Part shown: piece by piece, positions 8,911 through 17,852 of the stretch
Numbering within the stretch: position 1 is the first letter of the stretch
Layout: the number at the start of each line of letters is the position of its first letter
DNA from: Candidatus Dormiibacterota bacterium
GTDB lineage: Bacteria; Chloroflexota; Dormibacteria; Dormibacterales; Dormibacteraceae
Assembly: GCA_003151935.1 (NCBI GenBank)
Contig: PLYZ01000051.1
Span: 1-39,768, forward strand
Length of the DNA stretch: 39,768 bases
Direction: 5' to 3'
Translations under genes and position numbers: made by a program
The notes under the pieces: model-generated
What the model was told of the DNA's origin: nothing
The model's database searches: none
Seen by the model: the letters and a program-made list of their open reading frames with translations, nothing else

Positions 8911-9962
8911 TGGATTTCCGATTGAATTTCTTGGGCCAGGTCTGCCACCAGCCGCAGCTGCTGCTTTCGCTCGTCGTTGTCGAACGCCATCGGCGAGACG
9001 ATGAGGGTTTCGACTCCCGCGTCGCGGAAAGCGCGGATGCGCTCCTTCGCGCGCTGCGGCGAGCCGGCGATGCTGACGGCGTCGATCAGGTCGTTCGGCA
9101 GGGCGAGCATCGCCTCGCTCTTCCGCCCGGCCAGGTAGAGCTCCTGGACCTCCTGCGCCTCGCGCTCGAACCCGTACGACGAGACAAGGCGGTTGTAGAA
9201 GTTCTGCTCGCGCGAACCCATCCCGCCGACGTAAAGGGCGAGGACCGGCCGCATGGCGTTGCGCGCGACCTCGGGATCGTCGCCGATCATGACGTTGACG
9301 CTGGGGCAGATGCGGAAACCATCGAGTGACCGCCCCCCCACCGCCGCGCCCTCCTCGAGTGGCACCCTGAGCGCCGCCGTGTGCTCGGGCGAGAAGAAGA
9401 CCGGCAGCCAACCGTCCGCGATCTCGCCCGCCAGGGCGACGTTCTTCGGTCCGAGCACCGCCAGGAAGATCGGGATGCGTTCCTGCGCCGGCCGGATCGT
9501 GAGCTTGAGCACCTTGCCAGGACCATCCGGCAGGGGCAGCTCCAGGGTCTCGCCGTGAAACTCCACCTTCTGGTGCGCGAGCGCCATCCGCACCACGGCG
9601 ACGTATTCGCGCGTGCGCTGCAGCTGCTTGGCGAATCGCACGCCGTGCCAGCCTTCGGAAACCTGCGGACCCGATGTACCGAGTCCGAGGAGGAACCGGC
9701 CGCCCGAGAGCTGGTCGATCGTGGCGGCGGTCATGGCCGTCATGGCGGCGCTGCGCGCGGGGATCTGGAAGATGCCCGCGCCCAGCTTGATCTTGCTCGT
9801 GCCCGCGGCCAGCCACGCCAGCACCGTCGCGGCGTCGGATCCGTATGCCTCGGCCGTCCAGACCGAGTCGTAGCCGAGCTCCTCGGCGGTACGCGCGATG
9901 TCGAGCTGGTCGGCAGCGGTCAGGCCAAAACCCCAGTAGCCGACGCTGACCCCGAGCTTCAC
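8907..9962 (-). CDS. LLM-class flavin/F420-dependent oxidoreductase
   Basis: This 351-residue TIM-barrel protein has the luciferase-like monooxygenase layout: N-terminal MKLGVSVGYWG, then LDIARTAEELGYDSVWTAEA, IPARSAAMTAMTAATIDQLS and GRFLLGLGTSGPQVSEGWHG. The last two are typical of F420-dependent LLM proteins of Actinomycetota and Chloroflexota. Whether F420H2 or FMN is used, and on what substrate, cannot be told from sequence. The start is GTG 9962 with GGAGGAG seven bases upstream. It is the first gene of the operon with aidB and otsB, and divergent from the SHOCT gene at 10052. Confidence 0.88.
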   Translation of the reverse strand: MKLGVSVGYWGFGLTAADQLDIARTAEELGYDSVWTAEAYGSDAATVLAWLAAGTSKIKLGAGIFQIPARSAAMTAMTAATIDQLSGGRFLLGLGTSGPQVSEGWHGVRFAKQLQRTREYVAVVRMALAHQKVEFHGETLELPLPDGPGKVLKLTIRPAQERIPIFLAVLGPKNVALAGEIADGWLPVFFSPEHTAALRVPLEEGAAVGGRSLDGFRICPSVNVMIGDDPEVARNAMRPVLALYVGGMGSREQNFYNRLVSSYGFEREAQEVQELYLAGRKSEAMLALPNDLIDAVSIAGSPQRAKERIRAFRDAGVETLIVSPMAFDNDERKQQLRLVADLAQEIQSEIQ

Positions 9963-10051
9963 AGACGCTCCTCCCTGGAGTTCAATCCCATCGCGCTGAA
10001 ACGAGTGTATTGTCGTCGTGGGTCGAGCCTCGACCTTGGAGGGATTTGAAC

Positions 10052-10354
10052 ATGAACGGACCTGGGCCTGGATTTATCCCGTTCGGCTCCCATTTGTTCA
10101 TTGTGTTACCGATGCTTTTCGTCATCACTGTGGTCGCGGTGGGCATGTTGGCTTTGATCGTTTGGGCCGTTCGGGCGTCTGGCAGAACTACATACCCGGT
10201 CGGCATTTCCCCCGCACACATGGTCGCGCCGCCCACACAGCCGGCACGTGAAACCCCTCTGGAGATCCTCGCCCGGCGGTTTGCATCGGGCGAGATCACC
10301 GCCGAAGAGTACCAACGCGCCCGGGATCTGTTGGGAGGCGGCGGCAAGTCTTAA
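10052..10354 (+). CDS. Small membrane protein with C-terminal SHOCT domain
   Basis: This 100-residue protein has one strong transmembrane helix (about residues 15-41, LFIVLPMLFVITVVAVGML onward), a proline-rich linker, and a C-terminal SHOCT motif: PLEILARRFASGEITAEEYQ followed by a short helix. SHOCT is a short oligomerisation-type motif found at protein ends; no enzyme activity is expected. GGAGGG at about 10038 sets the ATG at 10052. The gene stands alone, divergent from the LLM oxidoreductase and convergent with mntH. Confidence 0.85.
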   Translation: MNGPGPGFIPFGSHLFIVLPMLFVITVVAVGMLALIVWAVRASGRTTYPVGISPAHMVAPPTQPARETPLEILARRFASGEITAEEYQRARDLLGGGGKS

Positions 10355-10394
10355 TCGAGGCCCCTTAGGGACCTGATCACCCGGTAAGCCCGTT

Positions 10395-11768
10395 CTACCG
10401 GCCGCTCACCAGCAGCGTGATCAGGAAGACGTTCAGGGAGACGATTACGGCGACCACCCCGGTCGAGACCAGCGTCGTCGGCAGGTGGTTGACCAGCGAG
10501 CCCATCAGCCCGCGATCGCGGCAGAAAATTACCAGCGGGATCAGCGCAAACGGAATCCCGAACGACAGGACCACCTGGCTGAGGACCAGCGCTCGGGTGG
10601 GATCGAACCCGACTCCGATCACGATCAGCGCCGGCGCCATCGTGATCGCCCGGCGCAGGAACAGCGGGATCTGGCGATGAATGAATCCCTGCATCACGAC
10701 CTGGCCCGCAAGCGTGCCCACCGATGAGGAGGACAGGCCGGAGGCCAGCAGTCCGAGCCCGAAAAATATGTCCGCGCCGTTTCCAAGCTGGACACCAAGG
10801 CCTCGAAAGGCCTGGTCGAGAGTATCAATCGGGCCGATGCCCGGTCCGTGGAAAACTGCCGCCGCAATGGTGAGCATGGCGATGTTGATCAGCCCGGCGA
10901 GGCCCATCGCGATGATCACGTCCCATTTCTCGAAGCTGAAGATCTTCCGCTGCTCAGCGTCCGTGGCGCCAACCACGCGCCTCTGGGTCAGGGCCGAGTG
11001 CAGGTAGATGACGTGTGGCATGACGGTGGCGCCCAGAATGCCCGCTCCAAGGAGCACGCTTTCCGTGCCGTCGAACCTGGGCGTGATGAGCCCGGTCACC
11101 ACTCCTGAGACCGACGGCCTGGCGAGAATGACCTCGAAAGCGAACGCGACCACGATCACCCCGACGAGGCCGGTGATGACTGCTTCGAAGCCGCGGAAGC
11201 CGCGCGATTGGATCACGAGGATGCCAAAAGCGGCGAAAGCGGTGATGATGCCGGCGGCGAAGAGCGGCACTCCCGGGAAGAGGAGGTGGATGCCGATCGC
11301 GGCGCCGATGAACTCGGCCAGATCCGTCGCCATCGCGATGACCTCAGCCTGGATCCACAATCCGACCACGGCCGGAAACGGAAACTTCAACCGGCAGACC
11401 TCAGCGAGGTTGAGCCCGGTCGCGATGCCGAGCTTTGCGCTCATCGATTGGACGAGCATCGCCATGAGATTGGCGGCGAGGACGACCCAGAGCAGCATGT
11501 AGCCGTACTTCGCGCCACCCGCGACGTTGGTGGCGAAGTTGCCCGGATCCACGTACGCGACCGCGGCGACAAACGCCGGACCCAGGAAAGGAAGCAGCGC
11601 CCGAAGCCCTCGCGTCTGGCCGTTGAGAGCCTTCTCCGCGGCCCGAAGGACTCGCTCCTCGCCGGGGAGCGCGACCGCTACGGGGTCGGGGTTCGCCTTG
11701 ACCGGAAGCGGCGTGACAGGCGCCGGTGCGACGGGGCTGGGGGTCGGGGTTTCGACGGCTCCAGTCAA
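10395..11768 (-). CDS. mntH: NRAMP-family Mn2+/divalent metal transporter
   Basis: This 457-residue NRAMP transporter has a proline/valine-rich N-terminal tail of about 35 residues and then roughly 11 membrane helices. TM1 carries the metal-binding DPGNF motif (AYVDPGNFATNVAGG) and TM6 the MPHVIYLHSAL motif; both are signatures of proton-coupled Mn2+/Fe2+ importers. The start is TTG 11768, overlapping the mntR stop as TTGA with GGAGG upstream, so the two genes are translationally coupled. An upstream extension in frame is low-complexity shadow and was dropped. The pairing with a DtxR/MntR repressor makes Mn2+ the likely main substrate. Confidence 0.92.
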   Translation of the reverse strand: MTGAVETPTPSPVAPAPVTPLPVKANPDPVAVALPGEERVLRAAEKALNGQTRGLRALLPFLGPAFVAAVAYVDPGNFATNVAGGAKYGYMLLWVVLAANLMAMLVQSMSAKLGIATGLNLAEVCRLKFPFPAVVGLWIQAEVIAMATDLAEFIGAAIGIHLLFPGVPLFAAGIITAFAAFGILVIQSRGFRGFEAVITGLVGVIVVAFAFEVILARPSVSGVVTGLITPRFDGTESVLLGAGILGATVMPHVIYLHSALTQRRVVGATDAEQRKIFSFEKWDVIIAMGLAGLINIAMLTIAAAVFHGPGIGPIDTLDQAFRGLGVQLGNGADIFFGLGLLASGLSSSSVGTLAGQVVMQGFIHRQIPLFLRRAITMAPALIVIGVGFDPTRALVLSQVVLSFGIPFALIPLVIFCRDRGLMGSLVNHLPTTLVSTGVVAVIVSLNVFLITLLVSGR

Positions 11769-12448
11769 CGAACCTCCTCGACGAACACGGCGCGCGCCAG
11801 GCCGAGCGGCACGCTCGCCCGCCGGCCCTTGATGCGAACGGCGATCGGGCCTTCGAACTTGCTTTCGGCAATCACCTCGATCCTGGTGCCGGGCAGCAGG
11901 CCGCGGCGCTCCAGCTCGCGAAGCCGTCCAGCGTCGTCGTCCGACACCCCCTGGACGACCACCGTCTCCCCCACGCGGCACTGGCTCAGTGGGCGGTCGC
12001 TCAGCGGCCGCACCTTGCCGGCCAGCGTCGGGATGGCGTGGCCGTGGGGATCCAGTTCCGGGCGGCCCAGGAGCTCGAAGATCCGCTGCTCCATGCGTTC
12101 CGAGATGACGTGCTCCAGCCGTTCCGCCTCGTCGTGTACCTCATCCCAGCTGTAACCGAGCACCTGGACGAGGAACATCTCCAGCAGCCTGTGATGCCGC
12201 ACCAGCTCGAGCGCAACCTTGCGACCCTCGCGGGTCAGCTGCTGTCCGCGGTAGCGGTCGTGCTCGACGAGCCCCTGGGCGCTGAGACGCGTCACCATCT
12301 CGCTGACGCTGGGCGACGAGATGCCTAGCCGCTGGGCGAGCTCGCGAGTGGGTACCGGGCGCTGATCGCCGTGCAGCTGGTAAAGGGCTTTTAGGTAATC
12401 CTGCTGCGATCGGGTGAAGGTGCCCCGGTGCTCGAGCTGCTCGACCAT
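11765..12448 (-). CDS. mntR: DtxR/MntR-family metal-dependent transcriptional regulator
   Basis: This 227-residue protein has an N-terminal winged helix (TRSQQDYLKALYQL, then RELAQRLGISSPSVSEMVTR), a metal-binding dimerisation domain (HHRLLEMFLVQVLGYSWDEV, HDEAERLEHVIS, providing the usual His and Glu ligands), and a C-terminal FeoA/SH3-like domain ending LARAVFVEEVR. Family members repress metal uptake when loaded with Mn2+ or Fe2+. Coupling to mntH argues for Mn2+; iron cannot be excluded. Two IdeR-box-like palindromes lie directly upstream, suggesting autoregulation of the operon. Confidence 0.92.
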   Translation of the reverse strand: MVEQLEHRGTFTRSQQDYLKALYQLHGDQRPVPTRELAQRLGISSPSVSEMVTRLSAQGLVEHDRYRGQQLTREGRKVALELVRHHRLLEMFLVQVLGYSWDEVHDEAERLEHVISERMEQRIFELLGRPELDPHGHAIPTLAGKVRPLSDRPLSQCRVGETVVVQGVSDDDAGRLRELERRGLLPGTRIEVIAESKFEGPIAVRIKGRRASVPLGLARAVFVEEVR

Positions 12449-12453
12449 CGCGC

Positions 12454-12516
12454 CTAGGTGAGCCTAATCCCGCTTGCGGGCTTGCCTATCATCAAAGATA
12501 GGATAGCCTAATCTAG
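12454..12516 (-). promoter_or_regulatory. Tandem DtxR/IdeR-like operator boxes upstream of mntR
   Basis: Two sites resemble the IdeR/DtxR box (TTAGGTTAGSCTAACCTAA). Box 2 at 12498-12516, ATAGGATAGCCTAATCTAG, matches about 15 of 19 positions. Box 1 at 12454-12472, CTAGGTGAGCCTAATCCCG, is weaker and ends six bases before the mntR start codon. A further inverted repeat, CCTATC/GATAGG (12485-12490 and 12497-12502), overlaps box 2. Confidence 0.65.
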
Positions 12517-12550
12517 GGTCGAGCCGAGATTCTTAAGGGAAGAAGAGCGT

Positions 12551-13294
12551 CTAGGTGCAGGCGCCGGTCGCCGCCGAGGCCGGGTTGTAGGTGACGCTGA
12601 CGTCCGGGGTGATCGTGACAGGCCCGGCGGCCGTGATTATCGCGAGGTAGGCGGCACACCCCTCGGCAAGATTGAAGTCGTAGTTCACGCTGGTCACGCC
12701 AAGGACGCCGTAAGCGGCGCCGGAGTGGTTCATGCAGTAATCCGTATTGCCGCGCCCGTTGTAGACGCAAAGAAGCGCATCGCGGAACTGCGTGGTGGAC
12801 AGGATGCTGACCGACATCGGACCGCTCGAAGTGAGCTTCAGGTGATAGGTGAAGGTGTCGGGGACGGTCGACGACAGGTATTCGTTGGAGTTGTGCAGCT
12901 GCACCGGGACGTTCCAAACGCCGAGGGTCGGATGCTTCAGCTCAGTGCTCAGGCTGTCCACCTGGCCCTGGGATGCGGTCAGCTGGTTGTGAGTGATCGT
13001 GAGCGCGTCCTGGAGGTTCTGGTTGCGACCGGTGAGAGACTCGTTCGCAATGGTCAGGGAGCGGATCGCGGACTGGCTGTTGGTGTCGTCGACGGCGAGC
13101 AACCCAAGGCCGCCTGCCGTGACCAGCAAGGCTGCGGCCAGCGCGGCCGTCCAGAGCCGCCTCGCGCGCGGAACGTAGACAGAGGCTCGAACCGAGCTGA
13201 ACGGCGCGTTCGCAGCCGGTGGCGAGTATGGCTCGGGAGGTTGGAGCGTGCCTTCGTCAGTTGCGGGAGTGGTATTCACGTGGGTCGAGCTCAT
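12551..13294 (-). CDS. Single-pass membrane protein with coiled coil and extracytoplasmic domain, unknown
   Basis: This 247-residue protein has a cytoplasmic proline-rich N-terminus (about 45 residues), one transmembrane helix (LWTAALAAALLVTAGGLGLL), then a predicted coiled coil (IRSLTIANESLTGRNQNLQ, LTITHNQLTASQGQVDSL) and a C-terminal beta-rich domain with four cysteines (LLCVYNGRGNTDYCMNHSG, EGCAAYL, GACT) that could form two disulfides outside the cell. I do not recognise the domain. It lies alone between mntR and a lipoprotein gene, all on the minus strand. Confidence 0.7.
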   Translation of the reverse strand: MSSTHVNTTPATDEGTLQPPEPYSPPAANAPFSSVRASVYVPRARRLWTAALAAALLVTAGGLGLLAVDDTNSQSAIRSLTIANESLTGRNQNLQDALTITHNQLTASQGQVDSLSTELKHPTLGVWNVPVQLHNSNEYLSSTVPDTFTYHLKLTSSGPMSVSILSTTQFRDALLCVYNGRGNTDYCMNHSGAAYGVLGVTSVNYDFNLAEGCAAYLAIITAAGPVTITPDVSVTYNPASAATGACT

Positions 13295-13325
13295 GATCTC
13301 ACCGATTCGGCGGCTCTATCAAATG

Positions 13326-14552
13326 TCATGTCTGCCCAGCCCTCGGCCAGGCGCCCAGGACCTGGCTGATTCGCGAGGCCGTTTCAGCTTGCTGGCCGGT
13401 GTCGTAGGTGAATGTCTTCCCATCCGCCTGGGTGGCCGGTCCGATGCCGCAGGTGGACCCACACGGCGCCTCCTCGACATAGAAGAACGAGGTCGTGTTC
13501 AGCCACACCGGCGCAGAGCGGACATTGGGCAGCTGGCCGCCGCTGCGCCCCCCGTGGCCGTAGAGCCAGACATGCGGCGTTCCGGCCGAGTCCCGAACCG
13601 TGAACGCGATGTTGTCGTCTCCGGGGTCCGCATGCGGCCGGATCCAGGCGAGCTGCTGCCCGATCGCCTGCGTGACAACCCCGCTGGGGTCCCAAAGGCT
13701 GACCACCGAGCTGACTGGCTGGCGGAAGTACAGCACGCTGCCGATGCTTCCCCACGTCGCCATTGTGCCGAGCGCCTGCGAGTAAGCGAGGCTGCCGTCC
13801 TGCGTGTGGCGGACCTGGAGGTGGTCTCCGGATGAGCTGAAGGTCTGGACGAAAGCGAAGTACGCACCATCGGACGAGAAGCTGAGGTACGCGTCGTCCT
13901 CATTGGGATTGGCTCCTCTTCCGGGAACCGCGCCGAGCGTGGCCACGACCCGGTCGCCGCCACCGCTGAGCAGATGCAGGTTGACGGCGCTGGTGTCGGA
14001 GGTGACGTACGCGAGGGAGCCGCGGTCAGGGCTCCAGGCGTGCAGGCCGTCCATGAATGCGCCGCCCGTCCAGTTCGCGGCCGCCGTCGAATTGCCCGTG
14101 AACAGGTCGAGGAACCCGATCACGCTGTCACCGGAGGTGCTCCCATTTCCCTGCGTGGCCGACCACGAGATCGTCGTTTGGGTCACGAGCTGCGCCGTCC
14201 AGGGCCCCGTGATGGTGCAGATCGGACGCGGGTTGCGAGCGTCGGTGACGTCGGCAAGGATCGTTGCGGGCGAGCCCTGCATCACCACCAACGCCTCCTG
14301 GGTCGCCGGAGCGCCGGTACAGCTCGCGTGCATGGCGGCCCAGGCGGGCAGGGCCACAGCGCTCGGCGGCGCGGGCGGGGAGGGGCTTGGGGACGGGCTC
14401 GGAAACGGACTCGGCGAGGGCGTCGGTGACGGGCTGGGCGATGGGCTCGAAAAAGGGCTCGACGAAGGGCTGGAATGAGCCACCGCCGGGCCGTTCGCGG
14501 TGCAGCCGGCGACTGCGATCAGGGCGCATGCGAGTACCAACCCCCTCCTCAC
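13326..14552 (-). CDS. Lipoprotein with Ser/Pro-rich linker and TolB/WD40-like beta-propeller
   Basis: From GTG 14552 the protein has 408 residues: signal peptide RRGLVLACALIAVAGC with the lipid-acceptor Cys, a linker of about 45 residues made of repeated Ser-Pro units, then a domain with repeated strand patterns such as WSPDRGSLAYVTSD, LSFSSDGAYFAFVQ and DDNIAFTVRDSAGTPHVW. These resemble TolB/PD40-type propeller blades, which usually mediate binding, not catalysis. A TTG at 14609 would lengthen the N-region by 19 residues and is less convincing. It is probably cell-surface anchored. The linker DNA is repetitive, with purine-rich GGGCTCGG-like units on the plus strand. Confidence 0.72.
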   Translation of the reverse strand: MRRGLVLACALIAVAGCTANGPAVAHSSPSSSPFSSPSPSPSPTPSPSPFPSPSPSPSPPAPPSAVALPAWAAMHASCTGAPATQEALVVMQGSPATILADVTDARNPRPICTITGPWTAQLVTQTTISWSATQGNGSTSGDSVIGFLDLFTGNSTAAANWTGGAFMDGLHAWSPDRGSLAYVTSDTSAVNLHLLSGGGDRVVATLGAVPGRGANPNEDDAYLSFSSDGAYFAFVQTFSSSGDHLQVRHTQDGSLAYSQALGTMATWGSIGSVLYFRQPVSSVVSLWDPSGVVTQAIGQQLAWIRPHADPGDDNIAFTVRDSAGTPHVWLYGHGGRSGGQLPNVRSAPVWLNTTSFFYVEEAPCGSTCGIGPATQADGKTFTYDTGQQAETASRISQVLGAWPRAGQT

Positions 14553-14669
14553 ATGAGATTGAAACGACCGAAGTGGGACCGACGTTACGAACGTGATCTT
14601 GTGGCGCAAGGGGCCCAGAATATTCGCTTATCGATTTGAGGCAAGCGCATTAGGTCGTGACTAGAGGAT

Positions 14670-15140
14670 GTGTCTATCAAGAGGTTGAGGAGGCGGAAGA
14701 AGGCGGCCGGGCTGGTCGCGCTGGTGATGCTGACGGCCGGCTGCACCAACCCGGTTCCACTGACCGCGACAGTTGAAACGTCTGCCACCCAGAAAGTGGC
14801 GGTCGGCGGGCTGGCACAGCTGGTGGTCAAGCTGACCAACACCGGACCTGTCATCCCCCACCTCGGCCTGGTCTTCATGACCGCTGACAAGTGGTACGAG
14901 CATCACACGATCTCGGACCTTGGTGGCTGCACGCTGGCCGTCGACGCGTCGGCGTTCGACTGCGGCGACATCGCGGCGGGGGCGAGTGCATCGTTCTCGA
15001 TCGTGGGGGTTGCGAAAGACGCCAGCACCTTCCACTACCAGGTCGCTTTGCGGGAGCTCGTGCACCCGTTCGACTACGTCAACGACCACCCCGACGGCGC
15101 CGACCTCCAGGCGTGGGACGAGACGATCACCGCGAGCTGA
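14670..15140 (+). CDS. Small secreted lipoprotein, unknown
   Basis: This 156-residue protein starts at GTG with AGAGGA upstream. The basic N-region (IKRLRRRKKAAG) and hydrophobic stretch end in the lipobox LTAGC. The mature domain (TATVETSATQKVAVGGLAQL, VVKLTNTGPVIPHLGLVF, AAGASASFSIVGVAKDAS) has the alternating pattern of an immunoglobulin-like or DUF11-type beta domain with NTG-type turns. Two cysteines (GGCTLAVDASAFDC) may form a disulfide. No specific function is visible. It is divergent from the beta-propeller lipoprotein. Confidence 0.7.
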   Translation: MSIKRLRRRKKAAGLVALVMLTAGCTNPVPLTATVETSATQKVAVGGLAQLVVKLTNTGPVIPHLGLVFMTADKWYEHHTISDLGGCTLAVDASAFDCGDIAAGASASFSIVGVAKDASTFHYQVALRELVHPFDYVNDHPDGADLQAWDETITAS

Positions 15141-15174
15141 GCCGACCCTGCTTGGCGGACAATACCCGCGCTTG

Positions 15175-16332
15175 GTGACTCAGCCGGAATCGCATTCCGC
15201 GCGGCCACCCTTGTGGCTTGCCTCGGCTGCCGTTGTTGTCGCATGGGCCGCGCTGTACGACATCGGCGTCTGGTTCGTTCAGTTCGCCAACCAGCCGGTG
15301 CACCCGGACTTCAGGATCTTTTACGTCGCCGCCGAAGCCGGCCTGCGCTATGGGTGGTCGCGCATTTACGACCTGCCAACCCTGCGTTCGCTGTCGACGT
15401 CCTTTCCGGCCGGCCAGACGGACATCACCCCACAGCTGCCATTCATTCACCCACCTCTCCTGGCCTGGCTCATCGCGCCGCTCACGGCGCTGCCGCTGCC
15501 CGTCGCATACGCGCTCTGGTGTGCGGTGTTGCTCGGGGCGCTCATCTGGGTGTGGTACGTCGCGGCTCCTTACTCAGGCTTGCGCAAGCTCTCGCTGCTC
15601 CTGTTGGCCCTGGCCATCTGGCCGGTGCTGGACGCCTTTTACTTCGGGCAACCGTCCACTCTGCAGCTCGCGCTGGTGGCGGGGGCGTGGTGGCTCTGCA
15701 TGAAGGACCGGCCGCTGGCGGCCGGGGCGGCGCTGGCCTTGGCCACCGGTCTCAAGCCACACACCGTAATCCTGCTGCCTCTGGCGCTTGCGGCAAGCGG
15801 TCGCTATCGGGTGTTCCTGGGCTGGGCGGCCGGGTGCGCTCTGCTCGCCGTCGCCTTCGCTCTGACGCTTGGATCCTCGGGGATCAGCAGCTGGTGGCAA
15901 GCGCTCGTTTACGGCCAATCAGACCCCGGCCAATCCCTTTACACGCTCGCTTACGTCTTCGGAACCGGTCCGGCCACGTATGCCCTCGAGGCGCTGCAGG
16001 GAGCAGCCGCATTGGTGATCGCCTGGCGAAGACGGTCCGACCTGAACGTGGTTTTCGCCGTGGGCATCGTCGGGTCCGTTGCCTTCGCGTTCCACCTGCA
16101 CGACTACGACTACATCGAGCTGCTGCTCGCCGCGTGGCTGGTGCTGCGGAGCGCGCCGCCGCTGTGGCACCGCCTGTGGCTGCTGGCCGGCATCGGCGCA
16201 TTGATGGCGATCGCGCTCGCCCAGCCGATCCCGCAGCTCGTCTGGGACCTGGGCTGGCTGGCGATCCTCGGCGCCGGAGTCTACGGGAGGCGAACTGAGC
16301 CGTCGGCGGTCAGTGTCCAGGCGGGGTTGTGA
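15175..16332 (+). CDS. GT87-like polyprenol-phosphate-sugar mannosyltransferase, membrane protein
   Basis: This 385-residue polytopic protein has about ten hydrophobic helices. After the first helix it carries HPDFRIFYVAAEAGL, matching the Asp-containing first loop of GT-C enzymes of the GT87 (DUF2029) family, then FIHPPLLAWLIAPL and GLKPHTVILLPL, also typical. Such enzymes add mannose or related sugars from polyprenyl phosphate to cell-envelope lipids or glycans outside the membrane. The acceptor is unknown. The start is GTG 15175 (TTG 15172 is possible). Its last 52 bases overlap the convergent VOC gene. Confidence 0.8.
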   Translation: MTQPESHSARPPLWLASAAVVVAWAALYDIGVWFVQFANQPVHPDFRIFYVAAEAGLRYGWSRIYDLPTLRSLSTSFPAGQTDITPQLPFIHPPLLAWLIAPLTALPLPVAYALWCAVLLGALIWVWYVAAPYSGLRKLSLLLLALAIWPVLDAFYFGQPSTLQLALVAGAWWLCMKDRPLAAGAALALATGLKPHTVILLPLALAASGRYRVFLGWAAGCALLAVAFALTLGSSGISSWWQALVYGQSDPGQSLYTLAYVFGTGPATYALEALQGAAALVIAWRRRSDLNVVFAVGIVGSVAFAFHLHDYDYIELLLAAWLVLRSAPPLWHRLWLLAGIGALMAIALAQPIPQLVWDLGWLAILGAGVYGRRTEPSAVSVQAGL

Positions 16333-16673
16333 GCGACCTCCCACACGTACCCGTCGGGATCGGCAAAGGCGCCGGTATATCCGCCCCAGTCGGCGCGCGC
16401 GGCCGGACGCTGTATCGTCCCGCCGGCATGCTGTGCCGCCAGGAGCAACGTGTCGACCTCATCCTGCGATCGGACGTTGTGCGCGAGCTCGATCCCGGGC
16501 GCACCGTGGCCTCCGAGAGCTGTCCACAGCCCGAAGACCATTCCGCCGGCCTGGAAAAACACGATCTCGTCGTCGGGCTGCTGTGCGCCTCGCCATCCGA
16601 GCGCCTCATAGAATGCTCGAGCGCGGGCGAGGTCGTTGACTCCGAGGGTCACGAGACTGATGCGCTGTTCCAC
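16281..16673 (-). CDS. VOC-family (glyoxalase/bleomycin-resistance) protein
   Basis: This 130-residue protein shows the paired beta-alpha-beta-beta-beta modules of the VOC superfamily: VEQRISLVTLGVNDLARARA, FYEALGW, a central strand EIVFFQAGGMVFGLW, and a C-terminal YTGAFADPDGYVWEVAHNP ending with the usual metal-site Glu. The substrate is not predictable. The start is GTG 16673; longer in-frame extensions are shadows of the BNR gene. The 3' end overlaps the convergent GT87 gene by 52 bp. Confidence 0.88.
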   Translation of the reverse strand: MEQRISLVTLGVNDLARARAFYEALGWRGAQQPDDEIVFFQAGGMVFGLWTALGGHGAPGIELAHNVRSQDEVDTLLLAAQHAGGTIQRPAARADWGGYTGAFADPDGYVWEVAHNPAWTLTADGSVRLP

Positions 16674-16736
16674 GCGGCGAAGTATGTTTCTAACTGGTGT
16701 TTCGCGGATCCCCGATCCGCCTCGAGAGGAGGATAG

Positions 16737-17852
16737 ATGGTCAAGGTACGACTGCTCGTCGGAACCCACAAGGGCGCTTTCGTCCTGACGTCGGACGAAC
16801 GGCGCCGGGACTGGAAAGTCGATGGACCGCATTTCGCAGGATGGGACGTCTACCACGTCAAAGGCTCTCCAGCCGACCCGAATCGTCTGTATGCCGCGCA
16901 GTCGCGTGGTTGGTTCGGCCAGGTCGTCCAGCGCTCCGACGACGGGGGCGCCACGTGGGAGCCGGTCGGCAACCAGTTCCAGTACGAAGGCGCCACAAGC
17001 ACGCACAAGTGGTACGACAACACCGACCACCCCTACGAGCTTTTGCGCGTGTGGCATCTCGAGCCGTCTCTGACCGACCCCGACACGGTTTATGCCGGAG
17101 TCGAAGACGCGGCCTTGTTCCGCACGACTGACGCCGGGAAGAGCTGGGAGGAGCTGCCGGCTCTGCGCACCCACCCCACCGCGTCCACGTGGGCGCCGGG
17201 CGCGGGCGGCCTATGCCTGCACACCATCATCCTCGACAAGGACAACCCCAACCGGATCGTGACTGCGATCTCGTCTGCCGGCGCCTTTCGGAGCGACGAT
17301 GCCGGCAACACGTGGCGGACGATCACCAAAGGTTTGCACTCAAACTACATCCCCGACCCGGACGCGGAGGTCGGGCACTGCGTGCACCACATCGCGATGC
17401 ATCCGAGCCGGCCCAACGTGCTGTTCATGCAGAAGCACTGGGACGTGATGCGCAGCGACAACAGCGGTGACTCGTGGCACGAGGTCAGCGGCAACCTTCC
17501 ATCCGATTTTGGCTTCGTGATCGATGTGCATGCACACGAGCCGGAGACCATCTACGTCGTCCCGATCAAGAGCGACTCCGACCATTTCGTACCGGACGGC
17601 AAGCTCCGCGTCTACCGCAGCCGTACCGGTGGCAACGAGTGGGAGGCGCTCACCAAGGGCCTGCCTCAAGAGGACTGTTACGTGAACGTGCTGCGCGACG
17701 CTATGACCGTGGATTCGCTCGACTCATGCGGTGTGTATTTCGGCACCACTGGCGGCCAGGTGTATGGGTCCGCTGACGGGGGCGACAGCTGGAACGCGAT
17801 CGTGCACGACCTGCCGGCCGTGCTCTCGGTGGAGGTGCAGACTTTGTCGTGA
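16737..17852 (+). CDS. BNR/VPS10-type beta-propeller protein (sialidase-like repeats)
   Basis: This 371-residue protein is built of repeated Asp-box/BNR motifs: [60 protein letters not shown] and [11 protein letters not shown]. That makes a six-bladed or larger propeller without a signal peptide, so it is cytoplasmic. The repeat motif alone does not imply sialidase activity. A family with the same GTHKGAF start is often annotated exo-alpha-sialidase or glycosyl hydrolase, and is frequently coupled to a MoaD/ThiS-like gene, as here (GTGA overlap). GAGAGGAGG just upstream supports ATG 16737. Confidence 0.82.
   Translation: MVKVRLLVGTHKGAFVLTSDERRRDWKVDGPHFAGWDVYHVKGSPADPNRLYAAQSRGWFGQVVQRSDDGGATWEPVGNQFQYEGATSTHKWYDNTDHPYELLRVWHLEPSLTDPDTVYAGVEDAALFRTTDAGKSWEELPALRTHPTASTWAPGAGGLCLHTIILDKDNPNRIVTAISSAGAFRSDDAGNTWRTITKGLHSNYIPDPDAEVGHCVHHIAMHPSRPNVLFMQKHWDVMRSDNSGDSWHEVSGNLPSDFGFVIDVHAHEPETIYVVPIKSDSDHFVPDGKLRVYRSRTGGNEWEALTKGLPQEDCYVNVLRDAMTVDSLDSCGVYFGTTGGQVYGSADGGDSWNAIVHDLPAVLSVEVQTLS

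Noticed and set aside
16737-17852. Functional secreted sialidase
   Set aside because: Only Asp-box propeller repeats are present; there is no signal peptide and no clear catalytic Arg triad or Tyr/Glu pair was identified.
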